64,000 nucleotides of DNA, from the NCBI GenBank assembly GCA_964386705.1, contig CAYLTY010000012.1, positions 4,942-68,941 of the forward strand, in the 5' to 3' direction. The notes under the pieces are model-generated. The model was not told the origin of the DNA. It saw only the letters and a program-made list of their open reading frames with translations, and did no database searches. Shown here in pieces: positions 16,324 through 25,035 of this stretch. A program made the translations under genes and the position numbers. The DNA is from AM-0621 sp964386705. GTDB taxonomy: Bacteria > Planctomycetota > Planctomycetia > Planctomycetales > Planctomycetaceae. Position 1 is the stretch's first letter, and every line of letters starts with the position of its first letter.

Positions 16324-19300
16324 ATGCGACGCTTCCTGGCAAAAGCTGCCTGGGGGGTTGGCCTTGTTGCCACAGCAGGCCTCATCCCCGAAGTCACGTT
16401 AGCCCAGACGACCTCTACCGCACGACCGGATTATCCGCCGTCTTCCCAGGTTCTCGGTGACTTCAAGCAGATCCCCATGCTCACGGACGAAGACCGTCCG
16501 GCATTGTGGAATCTGTATAAGCACCTGAAGGAAGAACGCGTTCTGGCCGAACTGTCTCCACAGTATCTCGGTCAGAAGTATTATATCGCCCCGACGGTTT
16601 CGTCCGGTGAAATGTATGCCGGTCTGCAGGGCGAGCCGCTGTTCGTCTACTGGCGCAAGTACGGCACCCGGCTGGCGCTGATGTCGCCGAATATCGAGAT
16701 CCGCACCAGCGGCGATGCCGAAGCTCAGTCGTCGGTCAATCGCCTCTTCACCGACCGCGTGCTGCTGGAAGTACCGATCGTCACGATGGGACCTCAGGGC
16801 GGCCCGATCATCGACCTGACGTCGATGCTGCTGAATAACTCGGCCCTGTTTTTTGGCGGCGGTTCCCGCTTCAGCAACAGCGGTTATCGAGTCAGCAATC
16901 CGAACCTCATCACCCACAAAAAGGTGAAGGTCTTCCCGGAGAACGTGGAAGTCGCGATCGAAGGCCCGATGGGCACCGGCCAGTTGAAGACGCTGCACTT
17001 TTCGATCAGCGTGATCAACTCCAACCCGTCGTATCAACCGCGCGCCGCGGATTCGCGAATCGGTTATTTCACCACGACGTATTCGGACTACGGCAAGTAT
17101 AAAGAGCACGATAATACCGTGCGTTATATCAATCGCTGGCACCTGGCAAAGCGCGATCCGTCGCTGAAGCTCAGCCCGCCAGTGAAGCCAATCCGGTTTA
17201 TCCTCGAATCGACCGTCCCGGTCCGTTATCGCCGCTGGGTGGCTCAGGGCGTCAACTACTGGAACAAATCGTTCGAGAAGGTTGGCATTCTGAACGCGAT
17301 CGAAGTGGATTATCAGGACGCTCAGACCGGCCGTAATATGAAGCTGGACCCTGAGGACGTACGGTATAATTTCGTTCGCTGGCTGAATAATAATCAGGGC
17401 ACCGCGATCGGACCCAGCCGAGTCAATCCGATGACCGGCGAGATCCTGGATGCGGACATCATCCTGACCGACGGCTGGATTCGTCACTACTGGAAGCAGT
17501 TTGAAGAGATCCTGCCCGCCGTGGCGATGGAAGGCTTCAACGCCGAAGCTCTGGCCTGGTTCGCGACGCATCCCAACTGGGACCCGCGCGTGCGATTGGC
17601 CAGCCCCGGTCAGCGACCGGAAATCATGCGTCAGATTCAGCGCGACTCGCTGTTGCCGCTGGCTGGTCATGAAGGCGGTCGCGTCGATCCCAAGCTGATC
17701 GGCGATGACACCTTCGATGGCCTCATCGGTCAGCGCAGCCAGACGAACGGCCTGTGCCTCGCGGGAGACGGCCTGCGACTGGACCTCGCCCTGATGCAGA
17801 TGGAACTGGCCATGGCGCAGTTCGATGCCGATGAAGTCGCTCTGCAGGCTCCGGCCGCTGGCGGCGAGAAGAAGGAAGAAAAGAAAGAAGAGAAGAAGGA
17901 CGAACCCAAGAAACCTGAAGAGGCGATGCTGGACGGCATGCCTGAGTCCTTCATCGGTCCGCTGCTGGCCGAACTGGTGGCTCACGAAGTCGGCCATACG
18001 CTGGGTCTGCGTCACAACTTCAAGGCGTCGAGCGTCTATGACCTGAAGCAGATCAACTCGGACGAGCTGAAGGGCAAGAAGCCGTTGTCGGGATCGGTGA
18101 TGGACTACATCCCCGTGAACTTCAACGTCAGCGGCGGCGAGAAGCAGGGCGACTGGACCATGATCGGCGTCGGTCCTTACGACGAGTGGGCCATTGAATA
18201 CGGCTACACCATCGGCGGTGACCTCAAGCAGATTCTGGCCCGCGTCAATGAGCCGGAACTGCTCTACGGCACGGATGAAGACGTCGGTGGCGCTGACCCA
18301 CGGTCACGCCGCTACGACTTCTCCAAGAACCCGCTGGACTACGCGAACGATCAGGTTCGCCTGCTGAAGAAGGAACGCGAGCGCTTGCTCAAGGCCTTCG
18401 TGAAAGACGGTGAAAGCTGGGCGCGCGCCCGTCAGGGTTATGAACTGACTCTGGCTCTGCAGACGCGTTCGATCAGCATGATGTCCAACTGGGTCGGCGG
18501 TTCGTTCACCAGCCGTGCGAAGAAGGGCGATAAGGACGCTCCGAAGCCAATCGAAGTCGTGGCTGTGGATCGTCAGCGAGCCGCGCTGAAGTTCGTCATC
18601 GACAACACGTTCGTCGACGACGCCTTCGGTCTGACTCCTGAATTACTTCAACACTTGAACGTCGAGAAGTGGCTGGACGCCGGCGACCGCGCCTTCCGCG
18701 ACGAAGAGTCGTGGCCAGTTCACGATCGTATCATCGGCATTCAAGCATCGGCCCTGTCGATGCTGCTGAGCCCGACCACGCTGCGTCGCGTGTATGACAA
18801 CGAGATGCGGATTCCGGCTGATCAAGATGCCGTCACGTTGCCGGAAGTTCTGACGTCGATCACGGATTCCCTGTGGACCGAACTGAAGGACAACCCGACG
18901 AAGCAGCACACGGCCCGCGTGCCGATGGTGACCAGTCTGCGAGCCAACCTGCAGCGTGAGCACGTTGATCACCTGATCGACCTCGCGGTGCCCGGCCCGC
19001 TGACGACGGAAGCCTACAAGCCGATCTCGAACCTCGCGTCGATGGAACTCACCCGAGTCCTCGAACGAGTCAATCGCGTGCTCGGCGAGGCCAAGGAGAA
19101 GGTTGATCCTTACACGATCGCCCACCTGGAGAAGATGAAGGAGAAGATCCAGAAGACCAAGGACGGCCAGTTCATCTACAACGCCAAGGACATTGGCGGT
19201 GGTGGACTCGGCGGGATCATCTTCTTCGGCCAGGACAAAGTTCCTCAAGTCGGTCCGACGACGTCCAATGATTTCCCGGCCTTGGTAGTACCACAACCAC

Positions 19301-19347
19301 AGCCGGTGCAACCCACGACGCCACCAGCAGCCACTCCGGCTCCGTAA
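16324..19347 (+). CDS. Exported metzincin-type zinc metalloprotease (DUF5117/DUF4953 type)
   Basis: A 1007-residue protein with signal peptide 1-28 (cut near TLAQT). Residues 554-564 read HEVGHTLGLRH, the full HExxHxxGxxH zinc motif of metzincins, and SVMDYIP about 45 residues later supplies the Met-turn. The long N-terminal part (50-450) and the region after the motif match the order seen in bacterial DUF5117/DUF4953 proteases. A Lys/Glu run (KKEEKKEEKKDEPKKPEE, about 518-535) interrupts the chain just before the active site and is likely a flexible insert. The C-terminus is Pro/Gln/Thr-rich. AAGGA lies eight bases before the ATG. It probably digests proteins in the periplasm or outside the cell. 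Confidence 0.92.
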   Translation: MRRFLAKAAWGVGLVATAGLIPEVTLAQTTSTARPDYPPSSQVLGDFKQIPMLTDEDRPALWNLYKHLKEERVLAELSPQYLGQKYYIAPTVSSGEMYAGLQGEPLFVYWRKYGTRLALMSPNIEIRTSGDAEAQSSVNRLFTDRVLLEVPIVTMGPQGGPIIDLTSMLLNNSALFFGGGSRFSNSGYRVSNPNLITHKKVKVFPENVEVAIEGPMGTGQLKTLHFSISVINSNPSYQPRAADSRIGYFTTTYSDYGKYKEHDNTVRYINRWHLAKRDPSLKLSPPVKPIRFILESTVPVRYRRWVAQGVNYWNKSFEKVGILNAIEVDYQDAQTGRNMKLDPEDVRYNFVRWLNNNQGTAIGPSRVNPMTGEILDADIILTDGWIRHYWKQFEEILPAVAMEGFNAEALAWFATHPNWDPRVRLASPGQRPEIMRQIQRDSLLPLAGHEGGRVDPKLIGDDTFDGLIGQRSQTNGLCLAGDGLRLDLALMQMELAMAQFDADEVALQAPAAGGEKKEEKKEEKKDEPKKPEEAMLDGMPESFIGPLLAELVAHEVGHTLGLRHNFKASSVYDLKQINSDELKGKKPLSGSVMDYIPVNFNVSGGEKQGDWTMIGVGPYDEWAIEYGYTIGGDLKQILARVNEPELLYGTDEDVGGADPRSRRYDFSKNPLDYANDQVRLLKKERERLLKAFVKDGESWARARQGYELTLALQTRSISMMSNWVGGSFTSRAKKGDKDAPKPIEVVAVDRQRAALKFVIDNTFVDDAFGLTPELLQHLNVEKWLDAGDRAFRDEESWPVHDRIIGIQASALSMLLSPTTLRRVYDNEMRIPADQDAVTLPEVLTSITDSLWTELKDNPTKQHTARVPMVTSLRANLQREHVDHLIDLAVPGPLTTEAYKPISNLASMELTRVLERVNRVLGEAKEKVDPYTIAHLEKMKEKIQKTKDGQFIYNAKDIGGGGLGGIIFFGQDKVPQVGPTTSNDFPALVVPQPQPVQPTTPPAATPAP

Positions 19348-19381
19348 TACCGGATGATACTGCTTGTGACCGATGAGTAAT

Positions 19382-19424
19382 AAACGCTCCTTACCTCTCC
19401 AGGTAAGGAGCGTTTTCTTTTTTT
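19382..19424 (+). terminator. Rho-independent terminator of the metalloprotease gene
   Basis: A perfect 15-bp stem, AAACGCTCCTTACCT with AGGTAAGGAGCGTTT, loop CTCC, then a T-rich tract. It starts 35 bases after the stop codon. Confidence 0.95.
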
Positions 19425-19452
19425 AGTGTTTCCAATGCCCCCATAGTCGCTG

Positions 19453-19505
19453 ATCGCTCCCCTCGCCCCGCTTGCGGGGAGAGGGGCTGGGGTGAGGGGC
19501 GATTT
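19453..19505. repeat. Dispersed GC-rich palindrome, copy 3 (reverse)
   Basis: The reverse complement of the 4046-4101 element, running from ATCGCTCCCCTCGCCCC to GGGGTGAGGGGCGAT. A half copy of the 27-base REP-like repeat (GTCGCTGATCGCTCC, 19446-19460) overlaps its left end, so the two families are spliced together here. Confidence 0.85.
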
Positions 19506-19650
19506 CACCCATCGTTCGCTGATACCCTTCAAACCCCATGTCACAAATGCTTCCGCTCGGCAAACAGCCTTGTTGAAGACGGAGACCAATCGCAGAATCC
19601 ATCCATTCTAACTTTGCTTTTGCGGGCCGGCAAATCTGGTAGTCATGGAT

Positions 19651-19703
19651 AGCGCCGCCCCGCCCCCCCGCCCCCTCTCCCCGCACGCGGGGCGAGGGGA
19701 GAT
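19651..19703. repeat. Dispersed GC-rich palindrome, copy 4 (diverged)
   Basis: Same orientation as copies 1 and 2. The right arm (CCCCTCTCCCCGCACGCGGG and the following CGAGGGGAGAT) is well kept; the left arm has drifted to GCCGCCCCGCCCCCCCGCC. It is only 145 bases from copy 3, facing it. Confidence 0.8.
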
Positions 19704-19757
19704 TGTCATGCGAATCTCATTGTGATTATCAATAAACGCATTGGCTGAGCACATTTC

Positions 19758-20165
19758 ATGCTTGCTTCCATAGCTGAGCAATTTGTTCCGACTCGTGCAG
19801 TGTTCGTCAGCGATGGCGAGCATCCGCGGCGTCTCGATGTACGCGTCGCTTGTGACCGTGGGCGGCTCACCATTGTCTGGGTAACTCACTATGGAACTCG
19901 CCACGCTGAGCAACGTTTAGTGTTCTACAAGTCACGGCTGCGAGGCATCAGTCTTCGACTGCTTTCGAGCCTTGTTGCCTCGTTCTGGGAAGCACTTCCT
20001 ATTTCGGTGCACTCCATCTCCCTGCGACGCGCTCGCGGAAAACGGCCGCGACTTTCGATCGATCCGCCCTGGCCCTGGGACTTCACAATCTACCTGTACC
20101 AATCAGCCGACTTCGATGTGCAGTCTGCGGGGCAATTACTCACGAACAACGAGATCATGTTGTAG
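19758..20165 (+). CDS. Small hypothetical protein, doubtful
   Basis: An open frame of 135 residues with no recognised family and no clear ribosome site. The middle (RLTIVWVTHYGTRH, YKSRLRGISLRLL) could be a small alpha/beta domain, but codon use is not strongly biased. It lies between repeats and is followed 29 bases later by a hairpin, which is mild support. It may be a spurious frame. Confidence 0.35.
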   Translation: MLASIAEQFVPTRAVFVSDGEHPRRLDVRVACDRGRLTIVWVTHYGTRHAEQRLVFYKSRLRGISLRLLSSLVASFWEALPISVHSISLRRARGKRPRLSIDPPWPWDFTIYLYQSADFDVQSAGQLLTNNEIML

Positions 20166-20193
20166 ATCCTGCTTCAAGACGCGATGCGCCAAT

Positions 20194-20220
20194 TAGGCCG
20201 GACAGTTTTTGTCCGACCTA
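20194..20220. terminator. Stem-loop in a gene-poor gap
   Basis: TAGGCCGGACA and TGTCCGACCTA pair over 11 bp with one G-T position around the loop GTTTT. It has no T-run after it, so it may be a mobile palindrome rather than a true terminator. Confidence 0.5.
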
Positions 20221-20397
20221 CACGGCTTTCGTCCCCACCTCGAGGGACCACCAGCGAGGCAGACGAGATGCACGCTTTCGCAAGCTATGGCTGCAACCTC
20301 ACTTAAGTCGCCGATTCATCTATCTACAACAACTGCCGTAGTCATATTTCTACCATGCAGACTAAGCTTTCGGCCTTCTCAACCATCGGAGGATCAG

Positions 20398-21111
20398 ATG
20401 GTTTCCACGTGGCGTCTGCTCTTGATTGTGGTCGGCGTGTGCCTGACCGGGTGCTCTCATTTTCGGATGGGGCAGCCGGGTTCGGGTATCAAGGCGGCTG
20501 CGCATGATGTCGATCAGAAATCCATCTACGTCGTTGGTCATGGCTGGCATACGGGGCTGGCTCTGCGCCCACAAGATATCTCGGCAGAACTCTGGCCCGA
20601 GGTTCGCAATTTCCAAAAGCACGACATCGTCGAGATCGGCTGGGGCGACGAAGGTTTCTATCGAGCCAAGAAGATCACACTGCCGCTGGTGCTCGACGCG
20701 GCCTTGCTGCCCTCGGGCACCGTGATGCATGTCGCGGGAATGGATGGGCAGATCACACGAATCTTCCCGGCGAGCGACATTGTGGAAGTCCCGCTGACCG
20801 ATTCACAGTTTGATGATCTCAGTCGCTCCATCGCAGCGAGCTTTCAGCGTGACGAAAAAACCAACGCCGCCGAATGGCTCGGTCCCGGTCTGTACGGTGA
20901 CAGCCAGTTCTTTCGAGCAAAGGGTTTGTACTACTTCCCGAAGACCTGCAATGTGTGGACGGCCACTCAACTGCACGCCGCCGGTTGCCCGGTCCTGCTG
21001 CCGTCGCTGGCCTCATCCGCCGAGGGCGTCCTCACCCGCACGCGCCGCATCGGCAAGGTTGTTCAAGAGTCCCCCAGCGGTATTAAACTGGCGCTCTTGC
21101 GAAGCGAGTAA
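20398..21111 (+). CDS. DUF2459 (TIGR02117-type) lipoprotein
   Basis: A 237-residue protein. The N-terminus, VSTWRLLLIVVGVCLTGCSH, is a lipoprotein signal with lipobox LTGC, so the mature protein is anchored by a lipid at Cys. VVGHGWHTGLALR and CNVWTATQLHAAG are the two conserved blocks of DUF2459, a family also called urease-associated in some genomes; a His/Cys or His/Asn pair in them suggests a hydrolase-like site, but no activity is established. CGGAGGA lies a few bases before the ATG at 20398. The open frame extends 63 codons upstream without protein-like sequence. No urease genes are nearby. Confidence 0.85.
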   Translation: MVSTWRLLLIVVGVCLTGCSHFRMGQPGSGIKAAAHDVDQKSIYVVGHGWHTGLALRPQDISAELWPEVRNFQKHDIVEIGWGDEGFYRAKKITLPLVLDAALLPSGTVMHVAGMDGQITRIFPASDIVEVPLTDSQFDDLSRSIAASFQRDEKTNAAEWLGPGLYGDSQFFRAKGLYYFPKTCNVWTATQLHAAGCPVLLPSLASSAEGVLTRTRRIGKVVQESPSGIKLALLRSE

Positions 21112-21164
21112 ATCCCATCGAAGTTCCAAGTGTCGAGCGACAATTGAGGCTCTTGGAGTGCGTC

Positions 21165-21908
21165 ATGACCGCGATCGGACAATGGACCCCACCTAACGAT
21201 CCCGACCTCCACGAAATCCTGAATAGTGCCTGGCGCGACGCCAAAGCCGGCATTCATGATGTCGCGCTCGCGAAGTTTGTCTGGTTCCATCAGAACGCAC
21301 TGTTGATCGATCAGAATTTCTCCGCCGTCCGACTTTCTTTTGCCCTCATGTATTGGCATCGATTCGCTGAGGATTATCCGCCCGCGATGGACGCATTACT
21401 CGCTGCCCGCGATCAGGCCGAGTCGTCATTCATCCAGGCGGGTCACCGGTTCGCGGATTTCCAAGAACTTGCCGCTCTCAATAGAGAGCTGGGAGACGAA
21501 ACGCGGACGGTGACGATCTTCAAGCAGGTATCCGAGATCAACAGCGAAGCTGCCCGGCGTGTGTACCACGTCGCAGAACGGGTGCTGGTGAAACAGGGAG
21601 AGTTAGAACTTTGCAATCCCTTTCTTGAGCCTAACAGACGTCTTGAGCTCGCACTGAAGGGGTTTCAGGTTCGTCGACGATTTGAAATGAACCGGTCTCA
21701 CCCTGGATTGCGACCGCCGGAAACGGGCTACGATGACTTGATTCATAACATTGCAACGCTCGTAGCGTTGCTCGTCTTCAACAACCGCGAGCCAGAAGCT
21801 AAGGCTGTTGCCCGTAATGCTCAGGCCGCGCTACCCGACCACCCAATCATGGCAGACCTGGAATCCGCGCTCGCCGGCCAGCTTCCGGCATCGCCGTATC
21901 GGCGTTAG
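21165..21908 (+). CDS. Helical, TPR-like protein of unknown function
   Basis: A 247-residue soluble protein made almost wholly of amphipathic helices: AWRDAKAGIHDVALAKFVWF, FADFQELAALNRELGDE and AKAVARNAQAALPDHP resemble tetratricopeptide hairpins without a strict consensus. The start at 21165 has TTGGAG six bases upstream; a start seven codons earlier is possible. It lies between a lipoprotein gene and a cytochrome gene on the same strand, but gaps of 53 and 121 bp leave the operon question open. Confidence 0.7.
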   Translation: MTAIGQWTPPNDPDLHEILNSAWRDAKAGIHDVALAKFVWFHQNALLIDQNFSAVRLSFALMYWHRFAEDYPPAMDALLAARDQAESSFIQAGHRFADFQELAALNRELGDETRTVTIFKQVSEINSEAARRVYHVAERVLVKQGELELCNPFLEPNRRLELALKGFQVRRRFEMNRSHPGLRPPETGYDDLIHNIATLVALLVFNNREPEAKAVARNAQAALPDHPIMADLESALAGQLPASPYRR

Positions 21909-22029
21909 GCAATTCGCCAGCTGGCGTGGCGTGAAGTTTACCGCCCGTCGCGTTGTGAGCACCTGAAGGTCGCAGCTAACCTCTTGCCTCGCCACTTTGA
22001 GTTTCGTGGTTGTTTCTTGAGGGCATGAG

Positions 22030-24828
22030 ATGCGCAGACTCGTGATCGCTCTTTCTGTTGTCGCAGTGTTTGGACTGACCAGTTCGATCCCTGCCGCCGA
22101 CAAAGCTCCGGCACCGGACTATACGAAGCAGATCGCTCCGATCTTCAACAAGCATTGCGCGGGCTGTCACAACGCTCAGGACCGCGAAGGCAAGTTCTCC
22201 ACCGAGTCGTTTGCCGACCTGCAGAAGGGCGGATCGCACGGTCCGGCAGTGCAGGGGGGAGACGCCAAATCGAGCCGCCTGTTCCTGATGATCAGCGGGC
22301 AGGCCAAGCCGGTCATGCCGCCCAAGGGCGAAGAGCCGCTCAAGCCCGAACAGATTGAATTGATCCGTTTGTGGATCGAGGCGGGGGCGAAGGGTCCTGA
22401 TGGTGTCGAGCCTGTGCGGCGCGAACTCAGCGTGCCCAAGCTGCCCGGGGCGAAGCTGAAAGCTCAACCGATTGCCTCGCTGGCACTGTCACCTAATGGC
22501 AAGCAACTGGCGGTGGCGCGCTTTCAGCGCGTTGAGATCCGCGATGCGCAAACAGACCAAATCATTCGTGAGATCCCTAATCTGCCGGGCAAAGTGAACT
22601 CGGTGGACTACTCGCAGGACAGTGCGTGGCTGGCAACCGGGTCGGGAGTGCCGGGGCTGTTCGGTCAGGCGGCGATTTGGAATGCCGAAAATGGACAGCT
22701 CGTGCGCGCGTTCGAGGGACATCGCGACACGGTCTACGATGCAGTCATCAGCCCTGATCGCAAGCTGCTCGCAACCGCCAGCTACGATCGCAAAATCATT
22801 CTGTGGGATACTTCGAACGGTCAGCAGGTCCGCGTGCTGGATGGTCACAACGGTGCGGTCTTCGATCTCGCCTTCAGTCCGGACGGAACTATTCTGGCGA
22901 GCGCCAGCGCCGATCAGACCATCAAACTGTGGCAGGTCGCGACCGGCGTGCGACTGGACACTCTGAGCCAGCCACTCAAGGAACAATACACCGTCGCCTT
23001 CAGCCCGAACGGTGAGTTCGTAGCGGGTGGCGGACTGGATAACCGCATTCGAGTCTGGCGACTGATCTCGCGCGACAAACCGCAGATCAACCCGCTGGTC
23101 TTCGCGCGGTTCGCTCACGAAGGCGCCGTGCTGCGCATCGCGTTTTCGCCAGACGGCCAGCGAGTCGCTTCAGTCGCCGACGATCAATCGTTGAAACTGT
23201 GGGAGACCAAAGACTTCACGCAGATCGCCGCCTTCGAACGACAGCCAGACGTCACCACCACGCTCAACTTCAGCGCGGACAGCAAGTTCGTGCACGTGGG
23301 CCGCGTGAACGGTTCGCTGCAAAAGTACCCGGTTCCGGCCGGCACGTCGCAGGCGCCGACGACCACCGTCGCGGGAAGTGCGGCTCCGATGCCTGTGATG
23401 GCGGACTTCAAGCAGCTCACGGAAGCCGAACCGAATGATACGCCGCAGACCGCCGGAACTCTGGAACTGCCCGCGAAGCTGAAGGGCTCAATCACGGCTG
23501 CGGCTGGTCAGTCCTCTGACGCGGACATCTTCAAGTTCGAAGCCAAGGCCGAGCAAACGTGGGTCTTCGAGATGAACGCCGCCCGTGCGGGTTCGATGCT
23601 CGATTCGAAGCTGGAAGTTCTCGATGCCGGCGGCAAGCGCATTCCGCGCGTGCTGCTGCAGGCCGTACGCGATTCGTATGTCACGTTCCGGGGTATCGAC
23701 TCCAACACACGTGATGCCCGTCTGCAGAACTGGGAAGAGATGGACCTCAACCAACTGGTCTACATGAATGGCGAAGTCGCGAAGCTGTGGCTCTGGCCGC
23801 GCGGACCCGATTCGGGCTTCGTCTTCTATCCGCACACCGGCAATCGTCGCACGTTCTTTGATACGACAGCGACGTCGCATGCTTTGAACGAGCCGGCGTA
23901 TATCGTCGAACCGTATGCGCCGACCAGCCGTCCGCTGCCGAACGGGTTGCCGATCTTCACCGTGTACTACGAGAACGACGATGATTCGGAACGCGAACTG
24001 GGCAGCGATTCGCGGCTGACGTTCACAGCACCGGCCGACGGCACATACCTGGTGCGCGTCAGCGACGTGCGCGGCTTTCAAGGTGAGAAGTTTTCGTATG
24101 AGTTGACCGCTCGTCCGCTGCAGCCGGACTTCAGCGCGAAGCTCAACGGCGAGAACCCGACCGTGGGCGCAGGCAGCGGTCGTGAGTTCAACATCACGAT
24201 CGATCGCAAAGACGGCTTTGAAGGTGAGATCCGTATCGACATTGAAGGTCTACCACCAGGCTATTCAGCGACGACGCCCTTGTTCATCCAAGAGGGACAG
24301 AGCATTGCCTACGGCACGCTGAACGTGACTGCCGATGCCGCCAAGCCAACTCCTGAGAACGCAAAAGCATCGAAGGTCGTGGCAACAGCGACGATCAACG
24401 GTGTCGAAATGAAGCGTCCATTAAACGGCTTTGGTGAAATCAAGCTAAGCGAAAAGCCGAAGGTGCTGGTGGCGATTACTCCCGACGCGACTGCGTCCGC
24501 AGAAGAAGTCGCTGCGGCGTTCGGGCACAACAACGCGCTTGAACTGACCATCAAGCCAGGCACGACGATTACCGCGAAGGTACGCATCGACCGTAACAAG
24601 TTCGATGGTCGAGTCGGTTTTGAAGCAATCGCTCAGAACCTGCCGCACGGAGTGATCGTCGACAACATTGGCCTGAACGGTCTCTTGATCGTCGAGGGCC
24701 AGTCCGAGCGTCAGTTCTTTCTGACTGCAGCTCCTTGGGTGCCTGAGCAAACTCGGGTGTTCCACCTGAAAGCCAACGAAGATGGCGGTCAAACATCGTG
24801 GCCGATCATCCTGAAAGTGAAACGCTGA
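22030..24828 (+). CDS. Exported haem-c protein with WD40 propeller and PPC-type domain
   Basis: A 932-residue protein with signal peptide 1-23. A PSC1-type cytochrome c domain (30-120) has the haem motif C43-A-G-C46-H47 and MPPKGEEPL, which may supply the distal Met. About 145-440 hold seven WD40 blades (for example SPDRKLLATASYDRKIILWD and SPDGTILASASADQTIKLW), enough for one closed propeller. EAEPNDTPQTAGTLELP at about 465 opens a bacterial pre-peptidase C-terminal-like domain, and the last 250 residues look like beta-sandwiches. GAGG lies seven bases before the ATG. It may combine electron transfer with binding of a surface partner, in the periplasm or at the cell surface. Confidence 0.93.
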   Translation: MRRLVIALSVVAVFGLTSSIPAADKAPAPDYTKQIAPIFNKHCAGCHNAQDREGKFSTESFADLQKGGSHGPAVQGGDAKSSRLFLMISGQAKPVMPPKGEEPLKPEQIELIRLWIEAGAKGPDGVEPVRRELSVPKLPGAKLKAQPIASLALSPNGKQLAVARFQRVEIRDAQTDQIIREIPNLPGKVNSVDYSQDSAWLATGSGVPGLFGQAAIWNAENGQLVRAFEGHRDTVYDAVISPDRKLLATASYDRKIILWDTSNGQQVRVLDGHNGAVFDLAFSPDGTILASASADQTIKLWQVATGVRLDTLSQPLKEQYTVAFSPNGEFVAGGGLDNRIRVWRLISRDKPQINPLVFARFAHEGAVLRIAFSPDGQRVASVADDQSLKLWETKDFTQIAAFERQPDVTTTLNFSADSKFVHVGRVNGSLQKYPVPAGTSQAPTTTVAGSAAPMPVMADFKQLTEAEPNDTPQTAGTLELPAKLKGSITAAAGQSSDADIFKFEAKAEQTWVFEMNAARAGSMLDSKLEVLDAGGKRIPRVLLQAVRDSYVTFRGIDSNTRDARLQNWEEMDLNQLVYMNGEVAKLWLWPRGPDSGFVFYPHTGNRRTFFDTTATSHALNEPAYIVEPYAPTSRPLPNGLPIFTVYYENDDDSERELGSDSRLTFTAPADGTYLVRVSDVRGFQGEKFSYELTARPLQPDFSAKLNGENPTVGAGSGREFNITIDRKDGFEGEIRIDIEGLPPGYSATTPLFIQEGQSIAYGTLNVTADAAKPTPENAKASKVVATATINGVEMKRPLNGFGEIKLSEKPKVLVAITPDATASAEEVAAAFGHNNALELTIKPGTTITAKVRIDRNKFDGRVGFEAIAQNLPHGVIVDNIGLNGLLIVEGQSERQFFLTAAPWVPEQTRVFHLKANEDGGQTSWPIILKVKR

Positions 24829-24910
24829 CTCGCTTGGCAAAGAGAGCAATCAGAGTGGGGTAAGTGGTGGCACGAAACCCATCTGCTAAATGAACGCGTC
24901 TTTGTTTTTT

Positions 24911-24985
24911 GTTTTCCCGCAGAGGCGCAGAGCTCGCAGAGAAATGCGATTCTTCTCCGCGAGCTCTGCGCCTCTGCGGGGAAAC
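24911..24985. repeat. Large near-perfect palindrome between genes
   Basis: A 22-bp perfect core, 24916-24937 against 24959-24980 (CCCGCAGAGGCGCAGAGCTC on the left), extends outward five more pairs with one G-T and inward five pairs after one mismatch, around a 9-base loop. The stem thus covers about 33 positions. It separates the haem-c gene from miaA and could end transcription or be a mobile REP-like unit. Confidence 0.9.
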
Positions 24986-25035
24986 CTGAAAGCCGTGCGT
25001 CTCCCAACTGCATCACGTTAGAAAAGAAACTGCTT

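Noticed and set aside
16399..18015. Reverse frame of 538 residues over the metalloprotease gene.
   Set aside because: It overlaps the zinc site coding strand and has no motif; typical of shadows in GC-rich genes.
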